Shown: positions 34,483-45,500, counted from the stretch's first letter. The stretch: 64,000 nt of DNA from CAZHCG01 sp046484285 (GCA_046484285.1 JAWOBP010000151.1:12668-76667), one strand, 5' to 3'. The notes: generated by a model not told the origin, from the letters alone. A program made the numbers and translations.

Positions 34483-34953
34483 ATGGAGATCGCCACTCGG
34501 AACAAGGCATCGATTCTGGTCGTGGACGACGACCTCAACGAGCTGAAGGCGCTTTTGATCGGCCTGCAGCTCGAGGGATTCGAGGTTTGCGGCGTGAGCT
34601 CCGGAGAGGAAGCGCTGGACGCCCTCTCCGGGCGGCACTACGATCTGGCGCTGCTCGACCTGATGATGCCCGAGATGAACGGTCTGAAGCTGGCGCGCTC
34701 GATTAGATCAGCCCACCCCGATACCACCGCGGTGCTGATGTCGGCCTACCACCTCTCGCCGGTCCAGCTCGCCCGGGCCGATACCGGGGCCGTGGGCTTC
34801 GTGCCCAAGCCGTTCCGCTTCGACGAGCTGGTGGGTTTCATCCGCACCAAGCTGGGACGGCGATCGTTGGTCGAGGCCGACTCCCATCGCACCGACGAGC
34901 GCTACTCGAAAGACGGTCTGCACTCCCCCTTCGACGTCCCGAAGATAGCCTGA
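34483..34953 (+). CDS. Single-domain response regulator
   Basis: 156 aa from ATG 34483, preceded by GCGAGGA. The receiver domain (~10-128) has the acidic pair in VVDDDLNE, phosphoacceptor Asp in LLDLMMPEMNG, the conserved Ser in VLMSAYH and Lys in FVPKPF. There is no output domain; the C-terminal ~28 residues are polar. It may act by protein interaction or in a phosphorelay. It is divergent from the Ser/Thr kinase gene, and no histidine kinase is nearby. Confidence 0.9.
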   Translation: MEIATRNKASILVVDDDLNELKALLIGLQLEGFEVCGVSSGEEALDALSGRHYDLALLDLMMPEMNGLKLARSIRSAHPDTTAVLMSAYHLSPVQLARADTGAVGFVPKPFRFDELVGFIRTKLGRRSLVEADSHRTDERYSKDGLHSPFDVPKIA

Positions 34954-35056
34954 CACAAGCGGAATTCCCGATTCCGTCCGACTTGACCGGCGGCTTTGCG
35001 CTGTGCCAGTATGTCGCTGCTTTGCTGGCTGTATCCAAGATCGAAGGAGCTGCGAG

Positions 35057-36136
35057 ATGACGATCCTGAAACAGAATCTCGGACGTTTTAGATGGATTGC
35101 GCTCGGCGCAATCGCTTTCGCGGCGCTGGCGATCACCGCCGAGGTGGGAGCCGCGGCCGAAGATGAGGGAGAAGCGGGCGCCGACGAGGCGCGCCTCGAT
35201 CTGCCGGTGGCCAGGATCGACGGCGAGCCGGTGACGGTCGGCTACCTGGAGGCTGCGGCGGCTCGCCAGAGCCCGTTGATGCGCAAGGGCCTGGACCAGC
35301 CCGACAAGCTCGAGGAGTTTCTCCAGAAGATGATCAACATGGAGCTGCTCGCCGCCGAGGCCGAGCGTCGCGGCTACGACGAGCACGAAGAGGTCGAGTC
35401 GGTGCTGAAGAACCAGCTCGCCTCGCTGATGCACCGCCGCATCGCCGATCGGATCGAGGAGCGGGAGCCGACCGAAGAGGCGATGCGCGAGTACTACCAG
35501 GAGCACGAGAGCAGCTACAACAAGCCCGAGAAGATGCGGGCGCGCCACATCCTGATCACGAAAAAGGAAAAGGCCCGGAAGCTGCTCGAGGACGTGCTGA
35601 AGAAAAGGCCGAGCCAGTACGAGTTCCGCCGCCTGGCGCAGGAGAACAGCGAAGACGAGGACACGCGCCTCAGAGGCGGGGATCTGACCTTCTTCCCCAG
35701 GCCCGAGGAGGCCCGCGAGGAGGATCCCGAGGTGCCGCCCGAGGTGGCGAAGGCGGCCTTCGAGCTGAAGGAGAACGGCGAGATCTACCCCGAGCTGGTC
35801 GAGTCCTCGCAGGGCTACCACCTGCTGATGCGCACCGGGCACCGCGACGCGCTGAACCTCTCCTTCGAGGATGCGCGCGACCGCCTCGAGCTGCTGGTCA
35901 AGCGCGAGCAGCGCAAGGAGGCGGTGGAGGCCGAGATCGAAAAGCTCGAAGAGAGCTTTCCGGTCGAGCTGCACGAGGAGAATCTCAAGGATGTAGTGAT
36001 CGATCTCTCCGGAGGGCCGCCCAAGCCCCACGCCAGGGGCGGGCTGACCGATCAGGAGAAGAAGAAGGTAGAAAAAGCGCGCAAGGCGCAGCGCGCCCGT
36101 CTCGAGAAGAGCGCCGCGGACGAGGACGGCCAGTGA
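35057..36136 (+). CDS. Parvulin-type peptidyl-prolyl cis-trans isomerase (SurA/PpiD-like)
   Basis: 359 aa from ATG 35057, with AAGGAG upstream. There is a signal peptide or anchor (~10-37), a SurA N-like helical chaperone region (~50-150) and a parvulin domain (~165-275) with MRARHILI and RGGDLTFF. The C-terminal ~80 residues are highly charged and helical. It should fold outer-membrane proteins in the periplasm, which fits the envelope-biogenesis theme of the window. Confidence 0.87.
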   Translation: MTILKQNLGRFRWIALGAIAFAALAITAEVGAAAEDEGEAGADEARLDLPVARIDGEPVTVGYLEAAAARQSPLMRKGLDQPDKLEEFLQKMINMELLAAEAERRGYDEHEEVESVLKNQLASLMHRRIADRIEEREPTEEAMREYYQEHESSYNKPEKMRARHILITKKEKARKLLEDVLKKRPSQYEFRRLAQENSEDEDTRLRGGDLTFFPRPEEAREEDPEVPPEVAKAAFELKENGEIYPELVESSQGYHLLMRTGHRDALNLSFEDARDRLELLVKREQRKEAVEAEIEKLEESFPVELHEENLKDVVIDLSGGPPKPHARGGLTDQEKKKVEKARKAQRARLEKSAADEDGQ

Positions 36137-36179
36137 GCGACCGCCGCGGTCGCAAGACCCCATCACAACGGAGCACCAG

Positions 36180-37046
36180 ATGAGCGAGCAGACCACCATC
36201 GCCGTGATCGGAGGCTCGGGGCTGTACGAGCTGGAGGGCCTGACCGACGTGGAGCAGCACACGGTCGACACGCCGTTCGGCGAGCCGTCCGGCCCGATCG
36301 TCTCGGGAGTGCTGGGCGGCACGCGCCTTCTGTTTCTGGCGCGGCACGGGATCGGCCACCGCCTCACCCCTTCCGAGGTCAACTACCGCGCCAACATCTA
36401 CGCGCTGAAGGTGCTGGGAGCCGAGCGCGTGGTCTCCGTCTCCGCGGTGGGGAGCCTGCGCGAGGAGATCCGTCCCGGCGACCTGGTGATCGTGGACCAG
36501 TATGTCGATCGGACCCGCAATCGCCCCTCCACCTTCTTCGGCGGCGGAATCGTGGCGCACGTGATGTTCGCCGATCCGACCTGCCCGGAGCTGGCCGACG
36601 CGGTGCACGGGGCGAGCCGGGGGATCGACGCCCGCGTCCACCGCGGCGGATCGCTGGTGGTGATGGAGGGCCCGGCCTTCTCCACGCGCTCCGAGTCGCA
36701 CATGCACCGCCAGCTGGGGGCCGATCTGATCGGGATGACCGCGATGCCCGAGGCCAAGCTGGCCCGCGAGGCCGAGCTCTGCTACGTGACGCTGGCGCTG
36801 ACCACCGACTACGACTGCTGGCACGAGAGCGAAGACGACGTCAGCGTCGAGGCCGTGATAGAGAACCTGAAACGCAACGTGCACAACGCGGGCAGCGTGC
36901 TGCGCCGCCTGGCCGAGAGCGGAATGCCGGCCGCGCGCGGCTGCGCGTGCGCCACGGCGTTGACCGACGCGATCATCACCGACCCCGGGGTGATTCCGGG
37001 CGAGGCGCGCAGGCGGCTGGCCCCCATCATCGGGAGGGTGCTGTGA
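36180..37046 (+). CDS. mtnP: S-methyl-5'-thioadenosine phosphorylase
   Basis: 288 aa. GGAG precedes the ATG. The PNP/MTAP family motifs are present: IGGSGLYEL, phosphate-binding ARHGIGHRL and SAVGSLREEI, and active-site VMEGPAFSTRSE, then GMTAMPEAKLAREAEL. It cleaves methylthioadenosine with phosphate in methionine salvage. The next gene, a PfkB kinase, overlaps the stop by 4 bp. Confidence 0.9.
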   Translation: MSEQTTIAVIGGSGLYELEGLTDVEQHTVDTPFGEPSGPIVSGVLGGTRLLFLARHGIGHRLTPSEVNYRANIYALKVLGAERVVSVSAVGSLREEIRPGDLVIVDQYVDRTRNRPSTFFGGGIVAHVMFADPTCPELADAVHGASRGIDARVHRGGSLVVMEGPAFSTRSESHMHRQLGADLIGMTAMPEAKLAREAELCYVTLALTTDYDCWHESEDDVSVEAVIENLKRNVHNAGSVLRRLAESGMPAARGCACATALTDAIITDPGVIPGEARRRLAPIIGRVL

Positions 37047-37954
37047 GCCGGCCGCTGCTGGTCGTGGGCTCGGTGGCGTTCGATACGATCGAGACGCGTG
37101 CCGGCCGCCGCGAGGAGATCCTGGGCGGGGCCGCGGTCTACATCTCGCTTTCCGCCTCGCGCTTCTCTCCGGTGCGGTTGGTCGGAGTGGTCGGCGAGGG
37201 CGATTTTCCCGACGAGCACATGCGGCTGCTGACCTCGCGCGGGGTCGACGTGGAGGGGCTGGAACGGAGGCCGGGCGAGACGATGCGCTGGTCCGGGGTC
37301 TACGCCGAGGACTTCTCGACCCGCACCACGCTGGAGACTCGGCTGGGCGTCTTCGAGCGGTTCGATCCGACGATTCCTCCCGCCTACACCGACAGCGGCC
37401 TTCTGATGCTGGGCAACATCGATCCCGGCTTGCAGCTGCGGGTGCTCGACCAGGTCTCGGACGACTGCTTCGTGGCGACCGACACGATGAACCTCTGGAT
37501 CGACACCGCGCGGGACGAGCTGGAGAAGGTGATCGCGCGCACCGACCTGCTCGTGATCAACGACGAGGAGTCGTTCCAGCTGACCGCCGAGCCGCAGGTG
37601 GCGGTCGCCGCCGAGAAGATCCTCTCGATGGGCCCGCGCTACCTGGTGATCAAGCGCGGAGAGCACGGGGCGCTGCTGTTCGGAGACGAGACGCTCTTCT
37701 TCGCCCCGGCCTTTCCGCTGCGCGAGGTGGTCGACCCGACCGGGGCCGGCGACTGCTTCGCCGGGGCGCTGATGGGCTACCTCGCCGCGGGCGGGGAGAT
37801 CGACGGCGGGCGAATCAGGCGGGGGATGATCTACGGAGCCGCGGTGGCCTCCACCGGAGCCGAGGGCTTCGGCACCGAGCGGGTGGCGAAGCTGGAGCGC
37901 GACCACGTCGACCGCCGCCACGACGAGCTGAGGGAGCTGGTCTCGATCGACTGA
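37043..37954 (+). CDS. PfkB-family sugar or nucleoside kinase
   Basis: 303 aa from GTG 37043, which overlaps the mtnP stop (GTGA) with GGGAGG upstream. The PfkB signature DPTGAGDCFAGALMGYLA contains the catalytic Asp, and the N-terminal VVGSVAFDTIET region fits the family. The overlap with mtnP suggests a substrate from the same pathway, for instance adenosine or methylthioribose-derived compounds, but that is inference. Confidence 0.87.
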   Translation: MSRPLLVVGSVAFDTIETRAGRREEILGGAAVYISLSASRFSPVRLVGVVGEGDFPDEHMRLLTSRGVDVEGLERRPGETMRWSGVYAEDFSTRTTLETRLGVFERFDPTIPPAYTDSGLLMLGNIDPGLQLRVLDQVSDDCFVATDTMNLWIDTARDELEKVIARTDLLVINDEESFQLTAEPQVAVAAEKILSMGPRYLVIKRGEHGALLFGDETLFFAPAFPLREVVDPTGAGDCFAGALMGYLAAGGEIDGGRIRRGMIYGAAVASTGAEGFGTERVAKLERDHVDRRHDELRELVSID

Positions 37955-38093
37955 GCGCGCGGCGATCCCACTGCCGCGAGCTTTTCCGCGCTATGATTGT
38001 GTCCGGAATGTGAATTTTATCGATGGACGGTGGATCTCGGTCTCTTTTCGGGGTAGACACACCGGCGCGGGGCGACGAGCGGAGGTTTCCCGG

Positions 38094-39302
38094 ATGTCCG
38101 GCGGCGGCAAGATCATACTGACGGCGGCGGCGATTGTCGCGGTGCTGGCTTCGGTGGCGCTGCTGACCTGGCTCAATCGTGTTCGCTCGACCGAGGGCGG
38201 GCTGGTCACCGAGGTCTCCTCGGCCAGCACGCCGGTGGAGGTCGCGGTGCTCAGGCCGCGGGAGGTGATAGAGAGGCTGGAGACCAGCGCGGTCTTGCGT
38301 GCGTGCAGGGACGTGACGCTCACCTCCGAGGTGGGAGCCGAGGTGCGCAGCATGGACAAGGACCTGGGCGAGAGCTGCGCCGAGGGCGAGGTGTTGGCCC
38401 GCCTCGATCGCGAGCCGTTTCGCATCGCCCTGAGGCAGGCCCGGGCCGCGGTCGAGCAGGCCGAGGCCGCCCACCAGAGCGCGCAGAGCGACCTGGCCCG
38501 CCTGCGCCGCCTGCAGGGTAGCGACGCGGTGACGCCGCAGCGGGTCGAGGCGGCCGAGACCGGGGTCCGCAGCGCCGCAGCCGCGCTGGAGCAGGCCCGC
38601 GCCGGGGCCAGCGCCGCGGCGCGCAACCTGCGCGAGACCGAGATCACCTGTCCCTTCGACGGGCGGCTGGCCCGACGGATGGTCGAGGTGGGTCAGCTGG
38701 TCGGCCCGCAGACGCCGATCGCCAGGCTGGTGGACGTGGAACGGCTGGAGCTGACGCTGTCGGTCGGCGCGGACGAGGTCTCCCGGCTGCGCATCGGCCA
38801 GACGGTGCGGCTCGTCGAGCCGCGATCCGGGGACGGCTCGCACACCGGCGAGGTGGTGCGGATCGGACCGGCCGCCGACGAGCGCACGCGGACCTTTCCG
38901 GTCGAGGTCGAGATCGACGAGCGGACCGGCGGGGAGCCAGAGGATCTGCGCCCCGGCCAGGTGGTGGAGGCCGAAGTCGAGTTGGCCCACCACCGGGGCG
39001 TGTTGACCGTCCCGACCGCGTTGCTGGAGCGCGGCGCGAACGGCGAGCAGCCGAGCGTGCTGGTGGCCCGCGACGGCGCCGCGCGAAGGGTTCCGCTCAC
39101 GCTCGGCGACGAGCTGGGCGGCGAGTTGATCGTCGTCTCGGGTCTCTCGGCGGGTGCGCAGCTGATCACCGTGGGCGGGGACGATCTCGAGGACGGGGCC
39201 GCGGTCGAGGTGGTCGAGCGGTTCGACCCGGCCGAGCAGGCTCCGACGCGCGCGCAGAGAAAGCCGGCCGCCACGGGCAGTGCCGGTCCGGCCCGGGATT
39301 GA
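38094..39302 (+). CDS. RND efflux periplasmic adaptor (HlyD/AcrA family)
   Basis: 402 aa from ATG 38094, with GGAGG 8 nt upstream. An N-terminal membrane anchor (~7-25) is followed by a lipoyl half-motif, a coiled-coil hairpin rich in Ala/Gln/Arg (~115-205, AVEQAEAAHQSAQSDLARL), the second lipoyl half (ITCPFDGRLARRMVEVGQLV) and a beta-barrel domain. It links the RND pump to an outer-membrane channel, which is not encoded in the window. Confidence 0.9.
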   Translation: MSGGGKIILTAAAIVAVLASVALLTWLNRVRSTEGGLVTEVSSASTPVEVAVLRPREVIERLETSAVLRACRDVTLTSEVGAEVRSMDKDLGESCAEGEVLARLDREPFRIALRQARAAVEQAEAAHQSAQSDLARLRRLQGSDAVTPQRVEAAETGVRSAAAALEQARAGASAAARNLRETEITCPFDGRLARRMVEVGQLVGPQTPIARLVDVERLELTLSVGADEVSRLRIGQTVRLVEPRSGDGSHTGEVVRIGPAADERTRTFPVEVEIDERTGGEPEDLRPGQVVEAEVELAHHRGVLTVPTALLERGANGEQPSVLVARDGAARRVPLTLGDELGGELIVVSGLSAGAQLITVGGDDLEDGAAVEVVERFDPAEQAPTRAQRKPAATGSAGPARD

Positions 39303-39305
39303 GGA

Positions 39306-42300
39306 ATGTCCGTTCCGCGTTTCGCCGTAGACAACCCGGTGATGGCCAACCTGCTGATGGTGGCGATCGTCGTGCTGGGCTCGCTGTCCCTGTACGAGAT
39401 GCCCCGCGAGCTGTTTCCAGACATCTCGATGAACTGGGTGTTCATCATCAAGCCCTACCCGGGCGTCTCCCCCGAGGAGATCGAGAAGCGCATCACGATT
39501 CCGATCGAGGAGGAGATCCAGGACATACGCGGCATCGATTCGATCTCCTCGCAGTCGTCGGAGGGCAGCTCCTTCATCTCGATCAAGTTCGAGGACATGT
39601 CGGACAGCGAGTTCCGCGACAGGTTCGAGGATCTGCGCACCGCGGTGGAGAGCGTGGAGGACCTGCCCGAAGACGCCCTCGAGACGAACGTCGAGGCTTT
39701 CAGCTCGGCCGATTTCATGCCGGTCATCTCGGTGCACATCCACGGCGCGCTTTCCGAGCGGCGCCTGATCGACCTGGCCGAGGAACTGCGCGACAGCGTG
39801 CGCGAGATTCCGGACGTCTCCAAGGTGGACATCACCGGCGCGCGGGATCGCGAGCTGTGGATCGAGGCCGACCCGGTCGCACTGGAGGGATACGGCGCCA
39901 GCCTGGAGCGGATCCGGCTGGCGATCGCGACCCACGGCGTCGACGTGCCGGGCGGCAAGCTGTCCTTCGGCCGCAGGGAGATGCTGGTGCGCACGGTGGG
40001 CGAGTTCGCCTCGCCCGAGGAGGTGGAACGCGTGATCGTCCGTTCCGCTCCCGATGGCGGGACGGTGCGGGTCGGCGACGTGGCCGTCGTGACGCCGGGC
40101 TTCGAGGACGAGCGGACCCGCAGCCGTCTCGACGGCGATCCGGTCGTCTCGTTGCAGATCTCCAAGCAGGCCGAGGGCAACTCGATCGAGATAACCGACG
40201 AGATAAAGCGCGTGGCCCGCGAGTTCGACCGGCGCCACGGCGAGCTGGTGCGGGTCTCGTTCACCCAGGACACCTCCGAGCAGATCCGCGATATCCTCTC
40301 CAAGCTGAGCCGCAACGCCGTGGCCGGTTTCGCGGTGGTGCTGGTCGTGCTGCTGGCCGTGCTGGGCGTGCGCAACGCGCTGATCGCGGCGTTGGGCATT
40401 CCGCTCAGCTTCCTGGCCGCCTTCATCGCGATGCACCGGATGGGCGAGTCGTTCAACGGCAACTCGCTGTTCGGCCTGGTGCTGGTGCTGGGCATCATCG
40501 TCGACGACGCGATCATCATCGTGGAGAACTGCTATCGGCATCGCCAACAGGGCAAACGTTGGCGGGAGGCCGCGATCGACGGGACGACGGAGGTGATGTT
40601 GCCGGTGCTCTCGGCGACCGCGACCACGATCGCCGCCTTCCTGCCGCTGATCCTGCTGCCGGGCATCATGGGCAAGTTTCTGCGGATCGTGCCGATCGCG
40701 CTCAGCCTGGCGCTGCTGGCCTCGATGATCGAGGCGTTCTTCATCCTGCCCTCCCACCTGGCCGAGTGGCCGGGACGGGATCGCCCCATCCGCGCCGAGC
40801 GGCAGTGGATCGTCTCGTTGCGCGGCAGCTACGAAAAAGCGCTGCGCTTCGTGCTCCGCCGGCGTTACCTGTTCTGCTTTCTGCTGGTGCCGGCGCTGCT
40901 GGCAGGCGCCGGATCGCTGATCATGACCGGCGTGATCGGGGTCGATCTGTACGCCGGGGAGGAGATGGGCACCTTCCAGGTGCGGATGCGGATGCCGGTC
41001 GGCACCAACCTGGAAACCACCTCGAAGACGCTGGAGGAGCTGGAGGAGATCGCCGCCGAGCTGCCCGAGGACGAGCTGCGCTCGGTGCACGCCACCGCCG
41101 GCCTGATCGTGACCGACGACGACTGGATCTACCGCACCGACGTCGGCCAGCTGTGGCTCGACCTGACGCCGATCTACGAGCGCGCGCGGACCACCGACGA
41201 GATCATCGAGGACCTGCGCGGACGGCTGCTCGAGGTCGCCGGCCCCGAGCGGTTGGAGCTGGCCAAGATCAACCAGGGGCCGCCCACGGGCAAACCGATC
41301 GAGGCAAAGGTCAAGGGACGTTTCTTCGACGAGCTCGAGGCGGTCGCCGAGGAGCTGAAGGAGGAGCTGTCCGCAGTGGACGGCGCGGTGGACGTCGGCG
41401 ACGACTTCGAGTCGGGCAAGCGCGAGATGAGGCTGCGCGTGGATCCGCGGCGAGCCGCGATGCACGGCCTGGACACGGCTCGGGTGGGGATGGCGCTGAT
41501 GCGGGCGATCGACGGGGTCGAGGCCGACACGATGTACGAGGGCGACGAGGAGATCGCGATCGTGGTGCGCCTCGACTCGAGGCGGCTGGAGGCGCCGGAG
41601 GACGTGCTCGACCTGCCGCTGATCGCGCCCGGCGGCGAGGCGATCAGCTTCGGAGACGTGGCATCGCTCGAGCTCGGGCCGAGCATAGACCAGATTCGCC
41701 GCTACAAGCTCGAGCGGGCGATCACGGTCTTTTCCAACCTCGACGAGCAGCGCACCGACACGGTGGAGGCCAACGCGGCCATTCAGCGGCGCTTCGAACA
41801 GATCCGCGATCGGCACCCGGGCGTCAGTCTCGATTTTTCCGGCGAGTTCAAGGAGTTCAAGGAGTCGCTGGCCGGGATCGGCCAGCTCTTCGCGCTGGGC
41901 ATCCTGTTGATCTACATCATCCTCGGCTCCCAGTTCCGCTCCTACATCCAGCCGCTGGTGGTGCTGGGCACCGTGCCGCTCGCGTTCGTCGGCGCCACGC
42001 TCGGCCTGCTGGTCTCGGGCAATCCGTTCTCGGTGCTGGCGCTCTACGGCTGGGTCGCGTTGGCCGGCGTGGCGGTCAACGACGCGATCGTGCTGGTCAG
42101 CTTCATCAACGCCCGCAGGCGCGAGGGGATGGATCCGTTCGAGGCGGTGATCGAGGGCGGCAAGCTGCGGCTGCGGCCGATCATCCTCACCTCGGTGACC
42201 ACCATGGCCGGGCTGCTGCCGATGGCGACCGGGCTGGGAGGAATGTCGCTGACCTGGGGACCGATGGCCAACACGATCGTGTGGGGGATCGGCCTGGGCA

Positions 42301-42404
42301 CCTTCATGACGCTCTTCCTGATTCCGGCGCTGTACACCGTGATCCAGGTCGACCCCAAGGAGCGGGCCCGCCGCCGCCACGAGCGCCGCGCCTCCCGGGC
42401 CTGA
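39306..42404 (+). CDS. RND-family efflux transporter
   Basis: 1032 aa. Twelve membrane segments are arranged as in AcrB/MdtC-type pumps, with two large periplasmic loops. N-terminal FAVDNPVMANLLMVAIVVLG, the GVSPEEIEKRITIPIEEEIQ loop and VVDDAI-type motif (GIIVDDAIIIVEN) in TM4 are visible; the two Asp in TM4 carry protons. It starts 3 bp after the adaptor stop, so the two form an operon. Substrate unknown. Confidence 0.93.
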   Translation: MSVPRFAVDNPVMANLLMVAIVVLGSLSLYEMPRELFPDISMNWVFIIKPYPGVSPEEIEKRITIPIEEEIQDIRGIDSISSQSSEGSSFISIKFEDMSDSEFRDRFEDLRTAVESVEDLPEDALETNVEAFSSADFMPVISVHIHGALSERRLIDLAEELRDSVREIPDVSKVDITGARDRELWIEADPVALEGYGASLERIRLAIATHGVDVPGGKLSFGRREMLVRTVGEFASPEEVERVIVRSAPDGGTVRVGDVAVVTPGFEDERTRSRLDGDPVVSLQISKQAEGNSIEITDEIKRVAREFDRRHGELVRVSFTQDTSEQIRDILSKLSRNAVAGFAVVLVVLLAVLGVRNALIAALGIPLSFLAAFIAMHRMGESFNGNSLFGLVLVLGIIVDDAIIIVENCYRHRQQGKRWREAAIDGTTEVMLPVLSATATTIAAFLPLILLPGIMGKFLRIVPIALSLALLASMIEAFFILPSHLAEWPGRDRPIRAERQWIVSLRGSYEKALRFVLRRRYLFCFLLVPALLAGAGSLIMTGVIGVDLYAGEEMGTFQVRMRMPVGTNLETTSKTLEELEEIAAELPEDELRSVHATAGLIVTDDDWIYRTDVGQLWLDLTPIYERARTTDEIIEDLRGRLLEVAGPERLELAKINQGPPTGKPIEAKVKGRFFDELEAVAEELKEELSAVDGAVDVGDDFESGKREMRLRVDPRRAAMHGLDTARVGMALMRAIDGVEADTMYEGDEEIAIVVRLDSRRLEAPEDVLDLPLIAPGGEAISFGDVASLELGPSIDQIRRYKLERAITVFSNLDEQRTDTVEANAAIQRRFEQIRDRHPGVSLDFSGEFKEFKESLAGIGQLFALGILLIYIILGSQFRSYIQPLVVLGTVPLAFVGATLGLLVSGNPFSVLALYGWVALAGVAVNDAIVLVSFINARRREGMDPFEAVIEGGKLRLRPIILTSVTTMAGLLPMATGLGGMSLTWGPMANTIVWGIGLGTFMTLFLIPALYTVIQVDPKERARRRHERRASRA

Positions 42405-42488
42405 AGCGAGCCAAGGGAAAGAAGAGACGCGAAGGAAGCAGTTACGATCGGATCGATCAGCGTCGGCCGAACCGTTGTTTTGCGCGGC

Positions 42489-42517
42489 GTGACAGGCTCG
42501 GCGCCGGTTCGTATACT
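42489..42517 (+). promoter_or_regulatory. Sigma-70-type promoter of the spermidine-synthase-like gene
   Basis: GTGACA (42489-42494), 17-bp spacer, TATACT (42512-42517). The predicted start near 42524 leaves under 10 nt before GTG 42532. Confidence 0.65.
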
Positions 42518-42531
42518 CCCGCAAAATCGGC

Positions 42532-45500
42532 GTGCTGCGCCGCTCGAAGAGGTATGGCTTGCATCCGCTGATCCTGGTCGCGTTCGTGCTGTCCGGCGTC
42601 TCCGGGTTGACCCTGGAGATCGTCTGGACCCGCATGCTGGAGCACGTCTTCGGCGCGACGACGCTCGCGATTTCGACGGTGCTGACCTGCTTCATGGGCG
42701 GAATGGCGCTCGGCTCGTGGCTGCTGGGACGCTTCGCCGACAGGCTGCGCGACACGCTGAGCCTCTACGCGGCGGCCGAGGGGATCGTGGGCCTCTGCGC
42801 GCTGGTGATTCCGCTTCTGATTCGCGATTTCTACCCGGATCTCAATCGCTGGATGGTCGCCAACATGGGCAACAGCTTCTGGCTGTACTCGCTGGTGCGC
42901 TTCGCCGCGGTCGCCGCAGTGCTGATCGTGCCCACCACCTGCATGGGCGCCACCCTGCCGCTGCTCTCGCGCCACGTGGTGCGGCACCGCGGTCACATGC
43001 TGCGCGTCGGCTCGCGGATCGGCACGCTGTTCACGCTCAACACCTTCGGCGCGGTGTGCGGCGTGTTCCTCGCAACCTTCGCGCTGCTGCCCGGCGTGGG
43101 ACTGGCCGCGACCAACGCGGTCGCCGGCGGGACCAACATCGCGCTTTGCATCGCCGTGCTGGCGCTGCGCCGCCGCATGACCCGCGCCGCCGAGCCGGCC
43201 GCCGACGCCGAGGATCGCGACGTGGAGATCGCCACCGCGGTCGAGGGCTTTCGCCAGTTCGAGCCCCGTCCCGCGGAGCGCGGCGTGGCGCTGTGGGGCT
43301 TCTTCCTCTCCGGGCTGGCCGCGATGAACTTGCAGGTCGTCTGGAACCGCGCGATGGCGATGATCATCGGCTCGTCGGTCTACTCCTTCGCGCTGGTGCT
43401 GCTGGCGTTCCTGATCGGGCTGGCGGGCGGAGCCGCGCTGATGTCGCGCTGGTCGAAACGGATTCGCGACCCGGTCGTGGCTCTGGCGCTGGTGGAGCTG
43501 GCGATCGCGGCCTGCGCCGCGGCCAACTACCTGTACATGGACGATCTGCCGCGCACCTTCGCCACGCTGGTCACCGGCCACATCGAGGCCTACGAGCAGC
43601 ACGTGGGGCTGGTGCAGTTTCTGATGTTCGGCGTCGCCGCGCTGGCCGTGCTGCCCTCCACGCTGGGGATGGGCGCCACCTTCCCGCTGACGGTGCGGAT
43701 CGCGGCCAGGGGTCTGGGCAGCGTGGGGCGCGACGTGGGCGGGGTCTACGCGCTCAACACACTCGGCTCGATCTGCGGCTCCTTCCTTTCGGCGTTCGTC
43801 TTCGTTCCGCTCTTCTCCCGCACATTCGACGGCGCCGGGATGCAGATCAGCTTCTTCCTCTCGGTGAGCATCTACGCGGCGCTGGGCCTCGCGCTGCTGG
43901 TCCTCTCGCGGTTGAGGCGCATCGCGCGCGCCGCGGCCGCGGCCGCGACGGCGGGTCTGGCGGCGCTGTTCTTGGTGGGAGCGCCGGGCTGGGATCCGGC
44001 CGAGATGACGATCGGGGTCTTTCGCCTTTCGCTGATGGAGGACGCGCTCGACGAGGAATCCTGGGGAGCGCCGGACATCAAGTACTACTACGACGGGGTG
44101 ACCACCACCGTCTCGATCGAGCTGTGGGGACGCCACTTCGCGCTGAAGAACAACGGCAAGGTCGACGCCTCCAACGGCGACGACATGCCGACCCAGATCA
44201 TGATCGCGGCCTATCCGCTGCTGCTCCACCCGCGCGGGCCGCAGGATCTGGACGTGGCGATCGTGGGTTTCGGCTCCGGCGTCACCGTCGGTTCGGCGTT
44301 GCAGTTTCCGGTCGAGCACGTCGACGTGGTCGAGCTGGAGAGCGCGGTGGTCGCCGCCTCGTCGGTGTTCGGCAGCATGGAGGGCGAGACGATCGATCCG
44401 GAGTTCGCGGTCAACCACCTGGTCTACCGGCGCCCGCGCGATCCGAGCAGCGGCGAGCCGAACCCCGAGTACGATCCGGCCGACCTCGACACCTTGGTGA
44501 TCGAGGAGCGGGTCACGATCCACAACAACGACGGCCGCAACTTCCTGGCCGCCTCTCCCGAGAAGTACGACGTGATCGTCTCCGAGCCCTCCAATCCCTG
44601 GATCACCGGCGTGTCCAACATGTTCACCCAGGAGAGCTTCCGCTCCTCGGCCGGGGCGCTCGAGCCCGACGGCATCTTCGCCCAGTGGGTCCAGCTCTAC
44701 GAGCTGAGCCCCGAGAACATCAAGATGATCTTTCGCACCTTCGCCAGCGTTTTTCCCCACGTGGCGGTCTTCTCCTGCGAGGATCTCTCGTCGGACACGG
44801 TGCTGCTCGGCTCCTTCAGCCCGATCGATCTCGATCTCTCGCGGGTGCGCGCGGCGATGTCCGACCCGCGCGTCGCGGCCGAGCTGGAGCGCGCCTACGT
44901 GCTCTCGCCCACGGACGCGCTGGCCCGCGTGCTGCTGGTCGACCGCGAGGAGCTGCTCGAGTACACGGACGGCCCGGGCCGTCCGCCCGGCGAGCAGCTC
45001 CCGGTCAACACGGACGACAACGCGCTGATCGAGTTCTCGGCGCCGCACGACCTGATCTCGTTTCGCAGCTTCGCCGGCTACCTGGCGACGATCTACACCG
45101 AGAAGTGGCGCTTCGGTCGCATCTCGCGGGAGCTGAGCGGGCTGAGCCCCGGCGCGCGGGGCGCCCGCGAGCTGGCCGAGATGGCGCTCTCTTTGCTGTC
45201 CAACGGCCGCAAGCGCGAGGCGAGCGCGTGTCTCGATCTGGCCGCCGAGCGCGCGGAGGACGACTCCTTCGTACGGCACGTCGCGCGTGTCGCGAGCCTG
45301 TTGGGCGGAGCGGGCGGGGCGCCCTTGCCCGAGATCGAGGGCCCCAACCCGGAGCCTGGACTGTCCGAGGCCCAGGCCGCAGAGCTGGAGCGGCGGGTGG
45401 CGGATGTGAATCGCTCGTTGGAGCTGGGCGCCCACCGCGACGCGCTGGAGCGCTTGAAACGAATTCCGCGGCACCTGCGGGACCGCGGCGGGCCTCAGAT

